Positions 25,068 through 36,940 of a stretch of 64,000 nucleotides of DNA are shown in pieces. The position numbers and the translations under genes were made by a program. Origin of the DNA: Antedon mediterranea (Eukaryota; Echinodermata; Crinoidea; Comatulida; Antedonidae); the NCBI RefSeq assembly GCF_964355755.1, contig NC_092680.1, positions 6,613,001 to 6,677,000 on the forward strand. Direction: 5' to 3'. The notes under the pieces are model-generated. The model saw only the letters and a list, made by a program, of their open reading frames with translations, was not told where the DNA came from and did no database searches. Numbering within the stretch: the stretch's first letter is position 1; each line of letters begins with the position of its first letter.

Positions 25068-25076
25068 GGAAATTCC
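25068..25076. promoter_or_regulatory. Palindromic kB-like site, copy 2
   Basis: GGAAATTCC lies 77 bp upstream of the copy 2 ATG, at the position equivalent to 21466-21474. Confidence 0.45.
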
Positions 25077-25152
25077 AAAAAAAAATATCTATATATTTGG
25101 AAATACAAGACAGAAGCAACATATTTTGCAGCAACTTAACTAAATATTAATT

Positions 25153-28080
25153 ATGGATGTCGAACCAGGATCATGTTGGAAATGTCATAATAATGCCACA
25201 AAGAAATGTAGTGAATGTAAAATTGCAGAATACTGTGGAGATCAGTGTATGGATCGTGACAAGTTGAGACACAAAGCAGAATGTGACATGTGGAATGAAA
25301 AAAAGGAGTGTGCATACTGTCACACAAAGACAAAATGCAAAGTGGTAAGAAACAAAACCTTAATATGTTTAGTATTATATTATATATTAATTAATGAACC
25401 TATAATTTACCTCCCCCAAGGAGGTATATGTAGTCAATCATGTGTTTGTCTAATTGTTTGGTTGTAGGCAGGATTACTCAAAAAGTTCTTACAAGATCTT
25501 TACCAAAAAGAAAATACAGATAGATATGTGGTCAACGACCACTCCATTAAATGTTGGAGGCAATCCGGACCAGGGTCCCAATTCTGGACCACTTTTTGGT
25601 ATTTTTTCAGACCTGCTAGTGTTAAAAGATAGGAGACAATTTTCAAAAGCTGGCTAGCAGTCTTAAAGTAACAAGTAAACTGAAATTGCATTTTTTCGAG
25701 AAAAAACAAAGACCTATTTCTTTTCAAATTCACCCATTTGTTTTTGGCATTGCTATAACTATTGTTAGTCAACTGAAACTATTGTTCGTTGAAAGGCTGG
25801 TTACATAACCATAACACGAAAATTTGCATACACATGGTTGAAGTGAAATTAGCCTAACCACACACAGAATTAAGACACAAAAATAAAAAAATATATATAT
25901 TGTTTTTTCCGGTGAAATCTTATGCATAGGAGAATTTTACAGTAGGCGGAGGTATGCACTCTCGAAGTGGCGTTCTAGTTCATATTACATTTACTGTACA
26001 GAGCTAAATATATAATATATTCTGGTATGGGCAGATGCTGGAATTGGTGGTATTTGGGTGCAAAAAAGTTAACACCTTGTGAAAATATTTCTAGACTTTG
26101 CAGCTATTGAGTCTAAAACTCATTTTATGCATATCTGTTTTTGAGCGTGAACAGAAGGACTTTCTGGCTCAATAGCTGCTTAGTATTTTGCCACGTAGTC
26201 TAATAGAAGAAAAACATCTAATAAATGTTTTATTTTTTCATCAATAAAATATGCTAGTACTATTGTTCGCTCATTGCTAATCAATTGACTCATATATGAT
26301 TTTTATTTTGTTTGCCCAAATAAAATGATTAAAATATATATTTTAATATTTATTATCATATTTTCTAAAGTGTGCTGCATGCAAAGAAGCTACATACTGC
26401 AAACATGAATGTCTAAAGAAGCATTGGCCATCTCACAAAGAAGAATGCAAACAAATCAGGAAGATAGTGAAAGAACAAGCAAAAGGTTACAGATTCAAAT
26501 TCCAATTTAACAAAGGAATGCAACGAATGAATGATTATCCTTATTATATCGGCAACACTCTTGCTGTTGATGTACTGAAACAGGGCCTCAATGAAGCAGC
26601 ACCAACTTCAGAGGGTACTGATTCAGAATTGGCAATAGATTACAACATCTTACTTGCAGGAGTTGGAGATTTGCGTAATCTTTTACTTACAACAGCATCA
26701 CTTCCAAGCAACTTCACTGGCAACGTTGGGTTTACTCTGAATGACATTGATCCATTTGTTTTGGCAAGAAATATACTCTTCTTATACATTATCATAATTC
26801 AAAGTTCCAGAGAATCTATTGAAACATCAATCACAAATATCTGGTATTCACTACAACTTCCAGAAACAGATTTCCAGCTTCTTATGTCAGCTCTGGATGA
26901 ACTTCTACAACACACAGTAGGAACTTTGAAGTCTATGACATGTGGTCACCTTATTTTAGAGGAGGATGATTTAAACATCATGAAAGAGGTCTGGGGTAAA
27001 TGGAGAGAAATTGAATGTGAAACTGCAAAGTCTAATTTTGTTAATTTGTCAGATCAGAGATCTGAAATGTTTAAACGTGATCTAAAAAGTTCTGATGGGA
27101 TGTTAAAATATGTAAATAAGATTCCACGAAAGTACAGACAATCTGCAAAACAGTACTTTAGTGATGGACTATTCCTGCCACAAAATGTACATAGAAATAA
27201 GTTAAAATTTGATAATCCAACCTTAACCGGGCGTGGACAGGTTTATTGCAGCCAGGTGCATAGTCAATCTGCACCAAGTTCATTCAATTTTGTCTATTGT
27301 ATTAGATCAGATGCATCACCGTTCTTTTGTTGGGATAGCATTACAGTAGAGAAAATCTTTCAACAAGATTCAATAGTTGAATTATTTCATAAGTACATCT
27401 CCAGTGTGCTCCAGTCTGCTTTGATACTTTTCCAACAAGGTAGAATTAACTGCGTAATCAAGCTCAAAAACTGTACAGATCTTCACAGAGATTATGAACC
27501 AAACTTTGAATCTAAATTTGACCGAATCATGACTTCAAACATTGCAGATTACACAGGCATCAAAGTACTACTTTCAACAATGCGCCCTCTTCTCAGCACA
27601 ACAAACAAACATGCTGTGCTTATTACAGAAACAATTAATTGGAGCGAAGAATGTCCAGAAGCGGATTTACTGCAACCAAAGAATCTAATTAATAAAAAAA
27701 TAGTAACAGACATAATGTACAAAGACACAGGACGATGCGATATATATTTCGGTCTTTATGATTACTTTGATACAAATAAGCTTTTTCTTCGTTACTTGCG
27801 CATTTTGTTTCTTGCAACGACTGATGACACAACGTTGAGAGATACTATTCCAAATTTAACAGAAACCTTCAATACAAAAGGGTTTCAACTTCGAAATTTC
27901 ACAAATGAATTAAATAAGGTTGTTCCATTTGTATATCGTGTATATGCTAGGTTAATGAACAACTGTAGTGGACTTAACAGAAGTTTGGAATGGCACTTAG
28001 ATTCATCAAATTCATCTAGTGTAAATACAGAAGTTACAAACAGAGAATATGTGTATATCCATTTGCCTTCATTACAATAG
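25153..28080 (+). CDS. MYND zinc-finger DUF4470-like protein, array copy 2 (633 aa)
   Basis: Exons 25153-25344 and 26371-28080 join in phase 0. Both MYND fingers keep all eight ligands, and GVGDLRN and TLNDIDP are intact. It is the closest relative of copy 1: most differences are single residues until about residue 470, where a short block is replaced (ECPEADLLQPKNLINKK region). The C-terminus is 18 residues longer than copy 1 and ends SVNTEVTNREYVYIHLPSLQ, because the copy 1 stop position is read through into new sequence. The 1,026-bp intron carries a 571-bp insertion absent from copies 1 and 3. The cellular role is unknown. Confidence 0.88.
25345..26370 (+). other. Intron of array copy 2
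   Basis: This intron has gtaaga and ttctaaag ends identical to copy 1. Its size is due to the insertion at 25410-25980; the flanks align with the copy 1 intron. Confidence 0.85.
25410..25980 (+). mobile_element. Nonautonomous repeat inserted in the copy 2 intron (571 bp)
   Basis: The insert runs from CTCCCCCAAGGAGGTATATG to GGCGGAGGTATGCACTCTCG...TTCTAGTT. It is absent from the aligned introns of copies 1 and 3. The motif GCAGGATTACTCAAAAAGTT near its left end and the GGCGGAGGTATGC end resemble a repeat common in marine invertebrate genomes, whose formal name I do not know. It has no transposase. Confidence 0.65.
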
Positions 28081-28940
28081 TCAGTTATAAGTCGTTTATG
28101 TGCCATTTTTGTTAAGCACCTTTGGAAATTACCACTTTATAAAAGAATATTATTAAAATATGGTGTAACAAACTGTAAATACTACTCAAATAGTATTCAG
28201 TTCTATCTGAATTAAAATATTTAAAAATGGAAAATAGAGTTTGAATAATGTTTACTGGAACTCAGAGTCTTTAAACATTTTTTGTATTTCTTGAACACCA
28301 TGATGGTTCTAGATACAACACAACACATAGGTAGGCCTATAGTTTGGTGTTACAAGACTGATGTTCATTAAAACAAAAAATAGTTTTAAGAATTGATGAT
28401 TATTCATTATTATCATTATCGAAACATGAATAATGCTATTTGAAATTTGTTTATATAGAACACAGTGTGATGGCCTTTTATTTTCATAACCACACCTGTA
28501 GGTCTATGTCTAAAACACTAACACTAAAAGTGTGTTTGCTGCAATGCATGAAAAACTACTGGAATTTTCTATTTACCATGGAACTGAATAATATTATTAA
28601 GTTTACTTTTTGAGAAAATGTTATTACTAAATAGTCATTAGCTGAATAATTAAGTATGTTAAATTGTTTGTACAGAAAAAAATGAAATAATGCAATAATG
28701 TACGTTTCATATTTATCTAATAAGAATGGTTTTTTAATAAATAATTTCATGTTGAAATCTAAGTGAATATTGACATGATTCATTGACAACATTGTAAATT
28801 GTATGTTTAGTTATCTAATGAAAAATATGCTATATCTTAATTTCCATAACCCTTTTAATCTTTTTATGATAATCAGAAAATCAAAATGTCTAATTACAAA
28901 GCTGAATCATATGACAATGTTGACTACACTCCCAGTCACA
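28081..28940. other. 3' flank of copy 2 and spacer
   Basis: An ATTAAA at 28153 could be a poly(A) signal. Otherwise AT-rich, with no gene. It is not similar to the 3' flanks of copies 1 and 3. Confidence 0.4.
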
Positions 28941-29020
28941 TGATGATAAAAAAATTCTGAATACAGTATCACTAGGTAGTAATGACTTCACAAACTTGCA
29001 AATTGAAATAAAAGGTAAAT

Positions 29021-32000
29021 ATGGATGTTCAACCAGGTTTATGTTGGCGATGTGAGAAGAAAAAAAAACAAAGAAGTGTAGTGAATGTAGTATTGGAGAA
29101 TACTGTGGAGATCAGTGTGTGGATCGTGACAAGTTGAGACATAAAGCAGAATGTGACATGTGGAATGAAAAAAAGGAGTGTGCATACTGTCACACAAAGA
29201 CAAAATGCAAAGTGGTAAGAAACAAGACTATAAAATATTTATTAATTATAATAAATTATTAGTTAATTAACTTATAATTATATATTTACAGTACAGAGTC
29301 GAATATATATAATATATTCTGGCAGGGAAGATGCTGGATTTGGTGGTACAGTATTTGGGTACGAAAAACACCTTGGGAAAAAGAAGTCTAACAGTCTTCT
29401 ATGCATATCATATAAGCATGCTCAGAATGAATTTTTGACTTAATAGCTGCATAGTTCCACATCTACTAGATTATTAGGTTTCATACAGTAGTTCAATCTC
29501 TATCTTTTTCAAAAGCAGATTTTAAATGGATTTTTTATTCTGATTTTTATTTTGTTTGCCGAAGTGATAAATACTAATAATACGTATTTATTATCATATT
29601 TTCTCAAGTGTGCTGCATGCAGAGAAGCCACATACTGCAAACGTGAATGTCAAGTGAAGCATTGGTCATCTCACAAACAAGAATGCATACAAATCAGGAA
29701 GATGGTGAAAGAACGAGTAGAAGTTTACAGATTCAAATTCCAATTTAACAAAGGAATGCAACGAATGAGTGATTATCCTTATTATATTGGCAACACTCTT
29801 GCTGTTGACGTACTGAAACTGGGTCTCAATGAAACCGCACCAAATTCAGAGGGTACTGATTCAGAATTGGCCAGAGATTACAACATCTTACTTGCAGGAG
29901 TTGGAGATTTCCGTAATCTGTTACTGAAAACAGCAACACTTCCAAGCAACTTCACTGGCAACGTTGGATTTACTTTGAATGACTCTGATCCATTTGTTTT
30001 GGCTAGAAATGTACTCTTCTTGTATATCATCATAACTCAAAGTTCCAGAGAATCTATTGAAATAGTCTGGGCTCCAGACGGAGTTTTTTCTTAATATTAG
30101 TAAAAATATAAATATTGTTGCACATATGGCGTTTCATACGTGTATTACTTGAGTTTGGATACTCCGTCTGGGGAAACACGCAAAAGTCACGTGGTTTGAC
30201 ACCAAGAATTCTTGGTGCATAGATTATCCGGTTGACTAGTTTCAGCTGCATGCGATTGGCTACTCACTCGTACACTGTTTTAATATTCATGTTTCAGAAT
30301 TTCAAAGACTCAACAACTAAGAAGGTACGCATGCACTATGTTACGTTTAGACAATTAATGAAAGTTTCTGAAGGCTAGAAATGATTTTATACCGTATGCT
30401 TAGTAGTAGTCTGGTAAACATTTGATGGGATTTTTCCCAAGAAAACTCGTCTTGCTTCTCCGCAAATCAAACATTGAATGGATCATTTAATATTACGCGG
30501 AGATAATTTGATTTAATTCCCACCCAGACCCTGTCCTGTTCTGTGTAGTGGTGTACAACTCCCTGGTGTAGCCCTGTCTGTTGTGTGTGAATCCTGTTGT
30601 GTGCCGGTGGTGTGTAGGCCTACCTTATTGGCGTTTTATTTGGCAGGTCATACGTGCGAGTTGAGTAGGACCTACGAAGGAGGCCTAGGCTAAGGACTAA
30701 ACAATTAATAAACAAAACAACTTGGCAACACGATTTCATATTTCAACAGTCTCGATCGTACATTCAGCACTGTACGTACTCGATCTTTTTCATTTTGAAA
30801 CAAAATGATCATTGGTTGATTCGAAATCCATATTTACATACCGCCCGCCCCATATAGCCAAATACGGTATGATAACCTACGTCATTCTTATTGGATGTTT
30901 GCGATCTGCAAATCGATTTCTATACGTGTTTCACAAGTCTGTATTTTCAGACAAAAATCGCGGTCGAAATAAAAACAAATAAATAAAAATAAAAAACAAT
31001 ACAGACTTGGGGCAAGTCTACTATTGAAACATCAATCACTAATATCTGGTATTCACTACAACTTCCAGAAACAGATTTCCAGCTTCTTATGTCAACTCTG
31101 GATGAACTTCTACAACACACAGTAACAACTTTGAAGGCTAAGACAAGTGATCACCTTATTTTAGAGGAGGATGACTTCAACATCGTGAAAGAGGTCTGGG
31201 GTAAATGGAGAGAAATGGAATGTGAAACTGCAAAGAATAACTCTATTAAATTGTCAGATCAGAGATTTGAAATGTTTAAAAGTGAACCTAAAAGCTCTGA
31301 TGGGATGTTAGAATATCTAAATAAGATTCCACAAAAATACAGAAAATCTGTAAAACAGTACTTTAGTGATGGACTATTCCTGCCACAAAACGTACATAGA
31401 AAGAAGTTAACATTTGATAATCCAACCTTAACCGGGCGTGGACAGGTTTATTGCAGCCAGGTGCATAGTCAATCTGCACCAAGTTTATTCAATTTTGTCT
31501 ATTGTATTCTTTCGCTGGCATTTCCATTTATTGGTTGGGACAGCATTACGGTAGAGAAGAGTTCTAGACAAGATTCTATAGTTGAATTATTTCACAGGTA
31601 CATCTCTAATGTAACTAAGTCTGCTTTGAACATTTTCCAGGAAGGTAGGATTCACTGTATCTTAAAAACTGTACACATCTACACAGAGATTATGAACCAA
31701 ACTTTGAACCTAAATTTGATCGTATTATGACCTCAAACATAGCAGATTATACCAGCATCAAAGAACTACTTTCAACAATGCGCCCTCTTCTCAGCACAAC
31801 AAACAAACATGCTGTGCTTATTACAGAAACAATGAATTGGAGGGCCCAATTTCAAGAATCAAATTTATTGCAACCACAGAATGTACTTAAATATGTTACA
31901 CTAACAGACATAATGTACAAAGACACAGGAAGACTTGATCTGATTGGTAACACTTTGGTTCTTTATGATTACTGTGATACCAGTAAATTGTTTCTTCGTT

Positions 32001-32227
32001 ACTTACGTATTTTGTTTCTTGCAACAAATAACAATGACCAAACGTTAAGAGATACTATTCCAAATTTAACAAAAACTTTCAATATAGAAGGATTTCGACT
32101 TAGAAATTTCACAAATGAATTAAACAAGGTTGTTCCATTTGTATATCGTGTATATGCCAGGTTAATGAATAATAGTAGTGGACTTAACAGAAGTTTGGAA
32201 TGGCAATTAGATTCATCTCCTTATTGA
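29021..32227 (+). pseudogene. MYND-DUF4470 array copy 3, disrupted
   Basis: Exon 1 (29021-29214) is 194 nt instead of 192. The change lies in a nine-A run inside finger 1 and shifts the frame to a stop at 29135. Exon 2 (29609-32227) is interrupted at 30062 by a 958-bp insertion, after which the frame resumes at 31030. A further 7-bp loss near 31660 shifts the frame again, so the tail is read only from 31727. Splice sites (gtaaga, ttctcaag) survive. The 3' half and flank are nearest to copy 1. One of the lesions, in the A run, could be a sequencing error; the other two could not. Function as a full protein is unlikely. Confidence 0.85.
30063..31020. mobile_element. Nonautonomous DNA transposon inside copy 3 (958 bp, 9-bp target duplication)
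   Basis: The insert is bracketed by the direct repeat CTATTGAAA (30054-30062 and 31021-31029), which occurs once in the intact paralogues. Its ends, TAGTCTGGGCTCC and the complement of TAGACTTGCCCCA, form an imperfect inverted pair. There is no transposase ORF. A 9-bp duplication would fit a Mutator-like origin, but this is inference. It contains the palindrome CACCAAGAATTCTTGGTG near 30200. Confidence 0.75.
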
Positions 32228-33720
32228 TTTCAATCAATTAGAAAGGAATATAGAAAAGGAACTAGAGAAATAAAAAAGTTTTATTATTATTCATTGAAAT
32301 TTAACTCATACAATTTTCTAGTTAAAATCTTTATATGGTAGTTTAAAATTAACAGCTAAATTTCTTGTAATAATTTTTGGAGAAAAAATGTTTTAGTCTT
32401 GATAGTTTTTAGATTTTTGTTTAGCTAAGATACTTAAAGTAAATTGTATAAAGTTTACCAGATGGGTTAGATACATTTTGGATAGATTTTTGTACTAGTT
32501 TGCTAGTCTGCATGTACTGTACTGTAAATAAGTTTCCATTTACAACTTGAAAAAAAACATATAAGTTACACATGTAATCTAATAATATATTTGTGACATG
32601 ATCAAAAACCCTTTCTTTGTGGATGCAGTCGATTCCCTCAATATGACTCTTCCAAAACCAGATCGGACTCGAGCTACAAAAGTTCCGAATTCTTCGTTAC
32701 CACTAAAAACACATTTAGCATGAAACTTCTGGAGCCAGCCCCACGTTGTTCAGTAATTAGGAGAGTTGACTGCTTATTCTAAAAATGTATTTACTGTAGT
32801 TCTATTTCAATGAATTAAAATTAACAATTTAAATGTAAACTCTTCACTGAAAGTGTTTTGATTTTTTGAATGGCTGTATAAGTTGAAATAACATGATTGG
32901 TGGTTAAAAACATTTTATGAAATTCAAAGAAGCTTGGAATGGAAACTTATTTCAGACATATAAAGAGAGGTTACATTTTAGGAAGACAATCAACTCATGT
33001 TAATGTCTACCTAATGGGACTGGGGGACATTGGCAGCAAATTTTAAAATAGGAGAATTGAAATGCAATTTTTTAATACAAACTAACCAGATAGTAAATGT
33101 GATATATCACTTTTAACAAAATTTAAAAAGCATGTACAGTATGGGAAGAGATGACTGGAGCATACAGACCAAAACATAGTTCTACCCCTGACCTGATCCT
33201 ATTAAGATACATTTATCAGAATTTGAGGCCACTATTTACAATGCATTAAAATTGTTCTTAATTAAATGAACTGCTATTTATCTTAAAATTAAATTTAATA
33301 AAAGTAGATAAAAAGTTTAAATACACTTTGACAACAGATAAAAAAAGATGGATCAACTTAATATATAACTTAATGTATATTTTAATTATTGTATTCCTAG
33401 TTGTGAAACTTCTGTATAAACTGAGGAATTTTTAATCAGCACACAAAAGAGAATTGGTATTATTTACAATGACGTTCTTTTGTCTGCATTTTATAATATT
33501 ACATTTAAACTTTTAAAAATGTCAAATGAGACTTGTGTAATATAAAAAATTTAAAATAGATAAAATATAATGTGTATGGGACAATTATTTAAATGAGAAT
33601 TGCATACATTATTACACTTTGGAAGTTTGGTTTTGCAATGCAACAAAATTACTCATTGTTTAAATTGTATATTGATTATTTTTGATTGATTAGTTGCATT
33701 ATGCTGCAATGTCAATACTA
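32228..33720. other. 3' flank of copy 3 and spacer
   Basis: The part to about 32890 aligns in patches with the copy 1 3' flank, interrupted by an unrelated GC-richer segment at about 32615-32745. The rest is AT-rich spacer with no gene. Confidence 0.45.
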
Positions 33721-33728
33721 TACTTATT

Positions 33729-33799
33729 GGAAATTCCAAAGTATCAACTTATGAAATCAAAGGACACACCCAGCAGTCACGTGAGTATTGGAAATTCCC
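33729..33799. promoter_or_regulatory. Paired kB-like sites, copy 4
   Basis: GGAAATTCC at 33729-33737 and GGAAATTCCC at 33790-33799 precede the copy 4 ATG (33918). The second follows GTCACGTGAG, which includes the E-box CACGTG. Copies 1 and 2 have one such site each. Function is inferred only. Confidence 0.45.
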
Positions 33800-33917
33800 A
33801 ATATCTAATATATGTTTCGCAATTATGAAAGGCTTAATCACAATAGAGAGACACTGTAGTACAGATAGGGAACTCTGTTATAACCCATGCAGCTATAAAT
33901 TCTAAAAGAAGAGATAA

Positions 33918-36193
33918 ATGGATGTTGAACCAGGATCATGTTGGCAATGCCACAATAGTGCCACAAAGAAGTGTAGTGAATGCAAGATTGCAGAATACTG
34001 TGGAAATCAGTGTATGGATCGTGACAAGTTGAGACACAAAGCAGAATGTGACATGTGGAATGAAAACAAGAAGTGTGCATACTGTCACACAAAGACAAAA
34101 TGCAAAGTGGTAAGAAATTAGAATTTTTAGGATTTATTCATTTATAGTCCCACATTATAACTATTGGGTGAATGCAACTATTCCTATTCCCCCAATTTAT
34201 TTAAAAAAGTTAATTATACCCAAAGAGTTTATTAGTTATTACTAATATCAACAATACAAATTGTAAGTTTAAAAGAGTGAAATCTACATTATCAAATTAT
34301 TTTTAAATCATAGTGATTTCTATTTGAAATTTGTTTGCATGTTTACCAATTCCTTTTATTAGGCCTACTGTAGAATTTAAATATATTAATATTATGGTTC
34401 GACTTTCTTAACTGCTTGGCCACTCACTACTCCATGTACCATATGACTGAGCATAATCTAATCCCATGCTCACCAAATTTCATACCCAGGCCTCAAGGGA
34501 CTATACTTGGCCATATACATAAAATGTAATAATTTGTTCTCTTTAGTGTAATGCCTGCCAAGAAGCCACATACTGTAAACGTGAATGCCAAGAAAAGCAT
34601 TGGTCAACTCACAAAGAAGACTGCAAACAAATCAGAAAGATAGTGAAAAAAAGGGCAAATTATTACAGAGAAACCTTTCGGTATTTCCAAAGAATGCAAC
34701 GATTGTCTGGTTTTCCCTATTATATCGGCAACACTCTTGCTGTTGATGTACTAAAACTGGGCCACAATGAAGCTGCACCAAATTCAGAAGATACGGATTC
34801 AGAATTGGCAAGAGATTACAACATCTTACTTGCAGGAGTTGGAGATTTGCGTAATCTATTACTGACAACAGCATCACTTCCAAGCAACTTCACTGGCAAT
34901 GTTGGATTTACTCTGAATGACATTGATCCATTTGTTTTGGCTAGAATTGTACTCTTTTTGTACATCATCATAACTCAAAGTTACAGAGAATCTATTGAAA
35001 CATCAATCACAAGTATCTGGTATTCTCTACAACTTCCAGAAACAGATTATCAGGTTCTTATGGCAGCTCTTAATGAACTTCCGAAACACACTGTAGCAAC
35101 TTTGAATGCTAAGACATGTGGTCAACTTATTTTAGAGGAGGATGATTTGAAAATCATGAAAGAGGTCTGGGGTAAATGGAGAGATATGGAATGTGAAACT
35201 TCAAAACCAAATTCTATTAACTTATCAAAACAAAGAGAAGAAATGTTCAGGGAAAACCCTATAAGTTTTACAATTATATCAGCTTATTCAACAATTATTC
35301 CACGAAAGTACAGAAATTCTGCAAGAAAGTACTTTAAAGATGGAATGTTCCTGCCAAAAAATGTATGTAGGAAGTATTACAATCCAACATTGACTGGTCG
35401 TCCAATGGTTGAAGTAAGCCAATTGTGTGATGAAACAAAACCTCCATGTTTAGTTAGTTTTGTTTATTGTATCCGATTTGATGTTTGGGCATTTGCTAGT
35501 TGGGACTGCATTCAGGCGGAGAAGATGTTTCAACAAAATTCAATAGTTGAATTATTTCACAGGTACATCTCTAGTGTAACCAAGTCTGCTTTGAAAATGT
35601 TCAAGGAAGGTAGGATTCATTGTGCAATCAAGCTTAAAAACTGTACGCATCTTCACAGAGATTATGAACAAAACCCTGAACCTAAATTTGATCGTATTAT
35701 GACCTCTAACATTGCAGATTACATAGGCCTCAAAGCACTGCTTTCAAAAATGCGCCCTCTCCTGAGCGCAACAAACAAACATGCTATGCTTATTACAGAA
35801 ACACTAAACTGGACATTTATCTGTACCGAAGCCAATATAGATGATCCCCAGAATTTGTTAAAGAAAAGTCAGCTATTAAAAAGGATAAAGGAATTAGGAC
35901 GACATGATATCTTAAGTAACAACCAAGCTCTGTATGATTTCTTTGATACAAATACATTTTTTCTTCGTTACTTACGCATTTTGTTTCTTACAACTTCTGA
36001 TGACCAAACAGTAAGAAATTCTGTTCCTAATCGAGCAACTGCTTTTAAAATGGAAGGATTTCAACTTCGAAATTTTACAAGTGAATTGAACAAAGTAGTT
36101 CCCTTTGCATATCCTGTTAGCATCAGGGCAATAAGCCAAGTACGTGGAAACCAAAGAAATTTGGAATGGAAACTCAATTCAGTTACATCTTAG
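33918..36193 (+). CDS. MYND zinc-finger DUF4470-like protein, array copy 4 (612 aa)
   Basis: Exons 33918-34109 and 34547-36193 join in phase 0 across a 437-bp intron that no longer aligns well with the others. All ligands of both fingers are kept (finger 2 includes CNACQEATYCKRECQEKHW). GVGDLRN and TLNDIDP are intact. The first ~235 residues are about as similar to copy 1 as copy 2 is, but the C-terminal two thirds differ strongly, for example PTLTGRPMVEVSQLCDETKP where copy 1 has PTLTGRGQVYCSQVHSQSSP. This is the most diverged intact copy. AATAAA at 36252-36257 is a likely poly(A) signal. The role is unknown. Confidence 0.88.
34110..34546 (+). other. Intron of array copy 4
   Basis: The donor is gtaaga and the acceptor is ttctctttag. 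Its sequence differs from the introns of copies 1 to 3, suggesting that copy 4 split off earlier even though its exon 1 is nearly identical. Confidence 0.85.
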
Positions 36194-36251
36194 AAACCCA
36201 ATTCCATTTGAACAACTTAAAAGTTTGTGCACACCAGATGCAGAGGACCTC

Positions 36252-36257
36252 AATAAA
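36252..36257 (+). terminator. Poly(A) signal candidate for copy 4
   Basis: AATAAA lies 59 bp after the stop codon of copy 4. Placement is plausible; cleavage is not shown. Confidence 0.4.
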
Positions 36258-36259
36258 AG

Positions 36260-36940
36260 GCAAACTATACTTTGTGTAATTGTTGAGATTTATCGACTAA
36301 AGCAATATCTATCGGCAATGATGCTGTTGTGTAAAGAATTATACATTTTTTGATACTATTAACTTTTTGCCAAATTCAATTCACATAATCAATTTCTACA
36401 ACAAACTACCGAGAGTATGTACTTTAGGTTCATTAACCGAATGAACTCTAACGTGCACAATTAAACCAATTAAGAAGAACAAATGGAGTAGAAGTTATAT
36501 AATAAGCAGGTCCCATAATGGCTTTTGAGTGGTAATGACATTAGAAAAACTACCCATGCGTTCCTTCAAATAACACAATCTTTGTTGGACGGAAGTCTAC
36601 ATTGCACCCACTGAGCTTTCCTACGAACAAACAAACGCCCTCGTTCTGCAATAACAAAATGCTGTAGTCATTCTAATCAGTAGAAAGAAACTTCCCTGGA
36701 GCAAGGTTGTTATTTTTATGCAGGAGGCGGTGTTTATTTTCCTGCACAGAATATTTCTAATCATTTCTAAAGATAAAGCAGGGAAGAATGAAAGCAGTTA
36801 AACAGTCTGTGATTTATTTTGCCAATGGCTCTAGAGGTGACAATACATGCCATGATTCAGTTTAGTATTACTAAACTTTCATCTCATTTGATTTAAAAAA
36901 TGGGCTCTAGGAACCCTAAAACAACATTATCATTAAGACA
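36260..36940. other. Intergenic region, moderately GC-richer
   Basis: No gene. The part at 36540-36870 is non-repetitive and less AT-rich, with GATA-like (agataa) and forkhead-like (tgtttattttc) words. It is a possible conserved noncoding element, on composition only. Confidence 0.3.

Noticed and set aside
29552-29608. ATG in the copy 3 intron continuing into exon 2
   Set aside because: The conserved acceptor at 29607-29608 and the paralogues show that exon 2 begins at 29609; the upstream codons are intron sequence.
33891-33897. TATAAAT as a TATA box for copy 4
   Set aside because: It is only about 20 bp before the start codon, too close for a usual TATA box with a 5'UTR.
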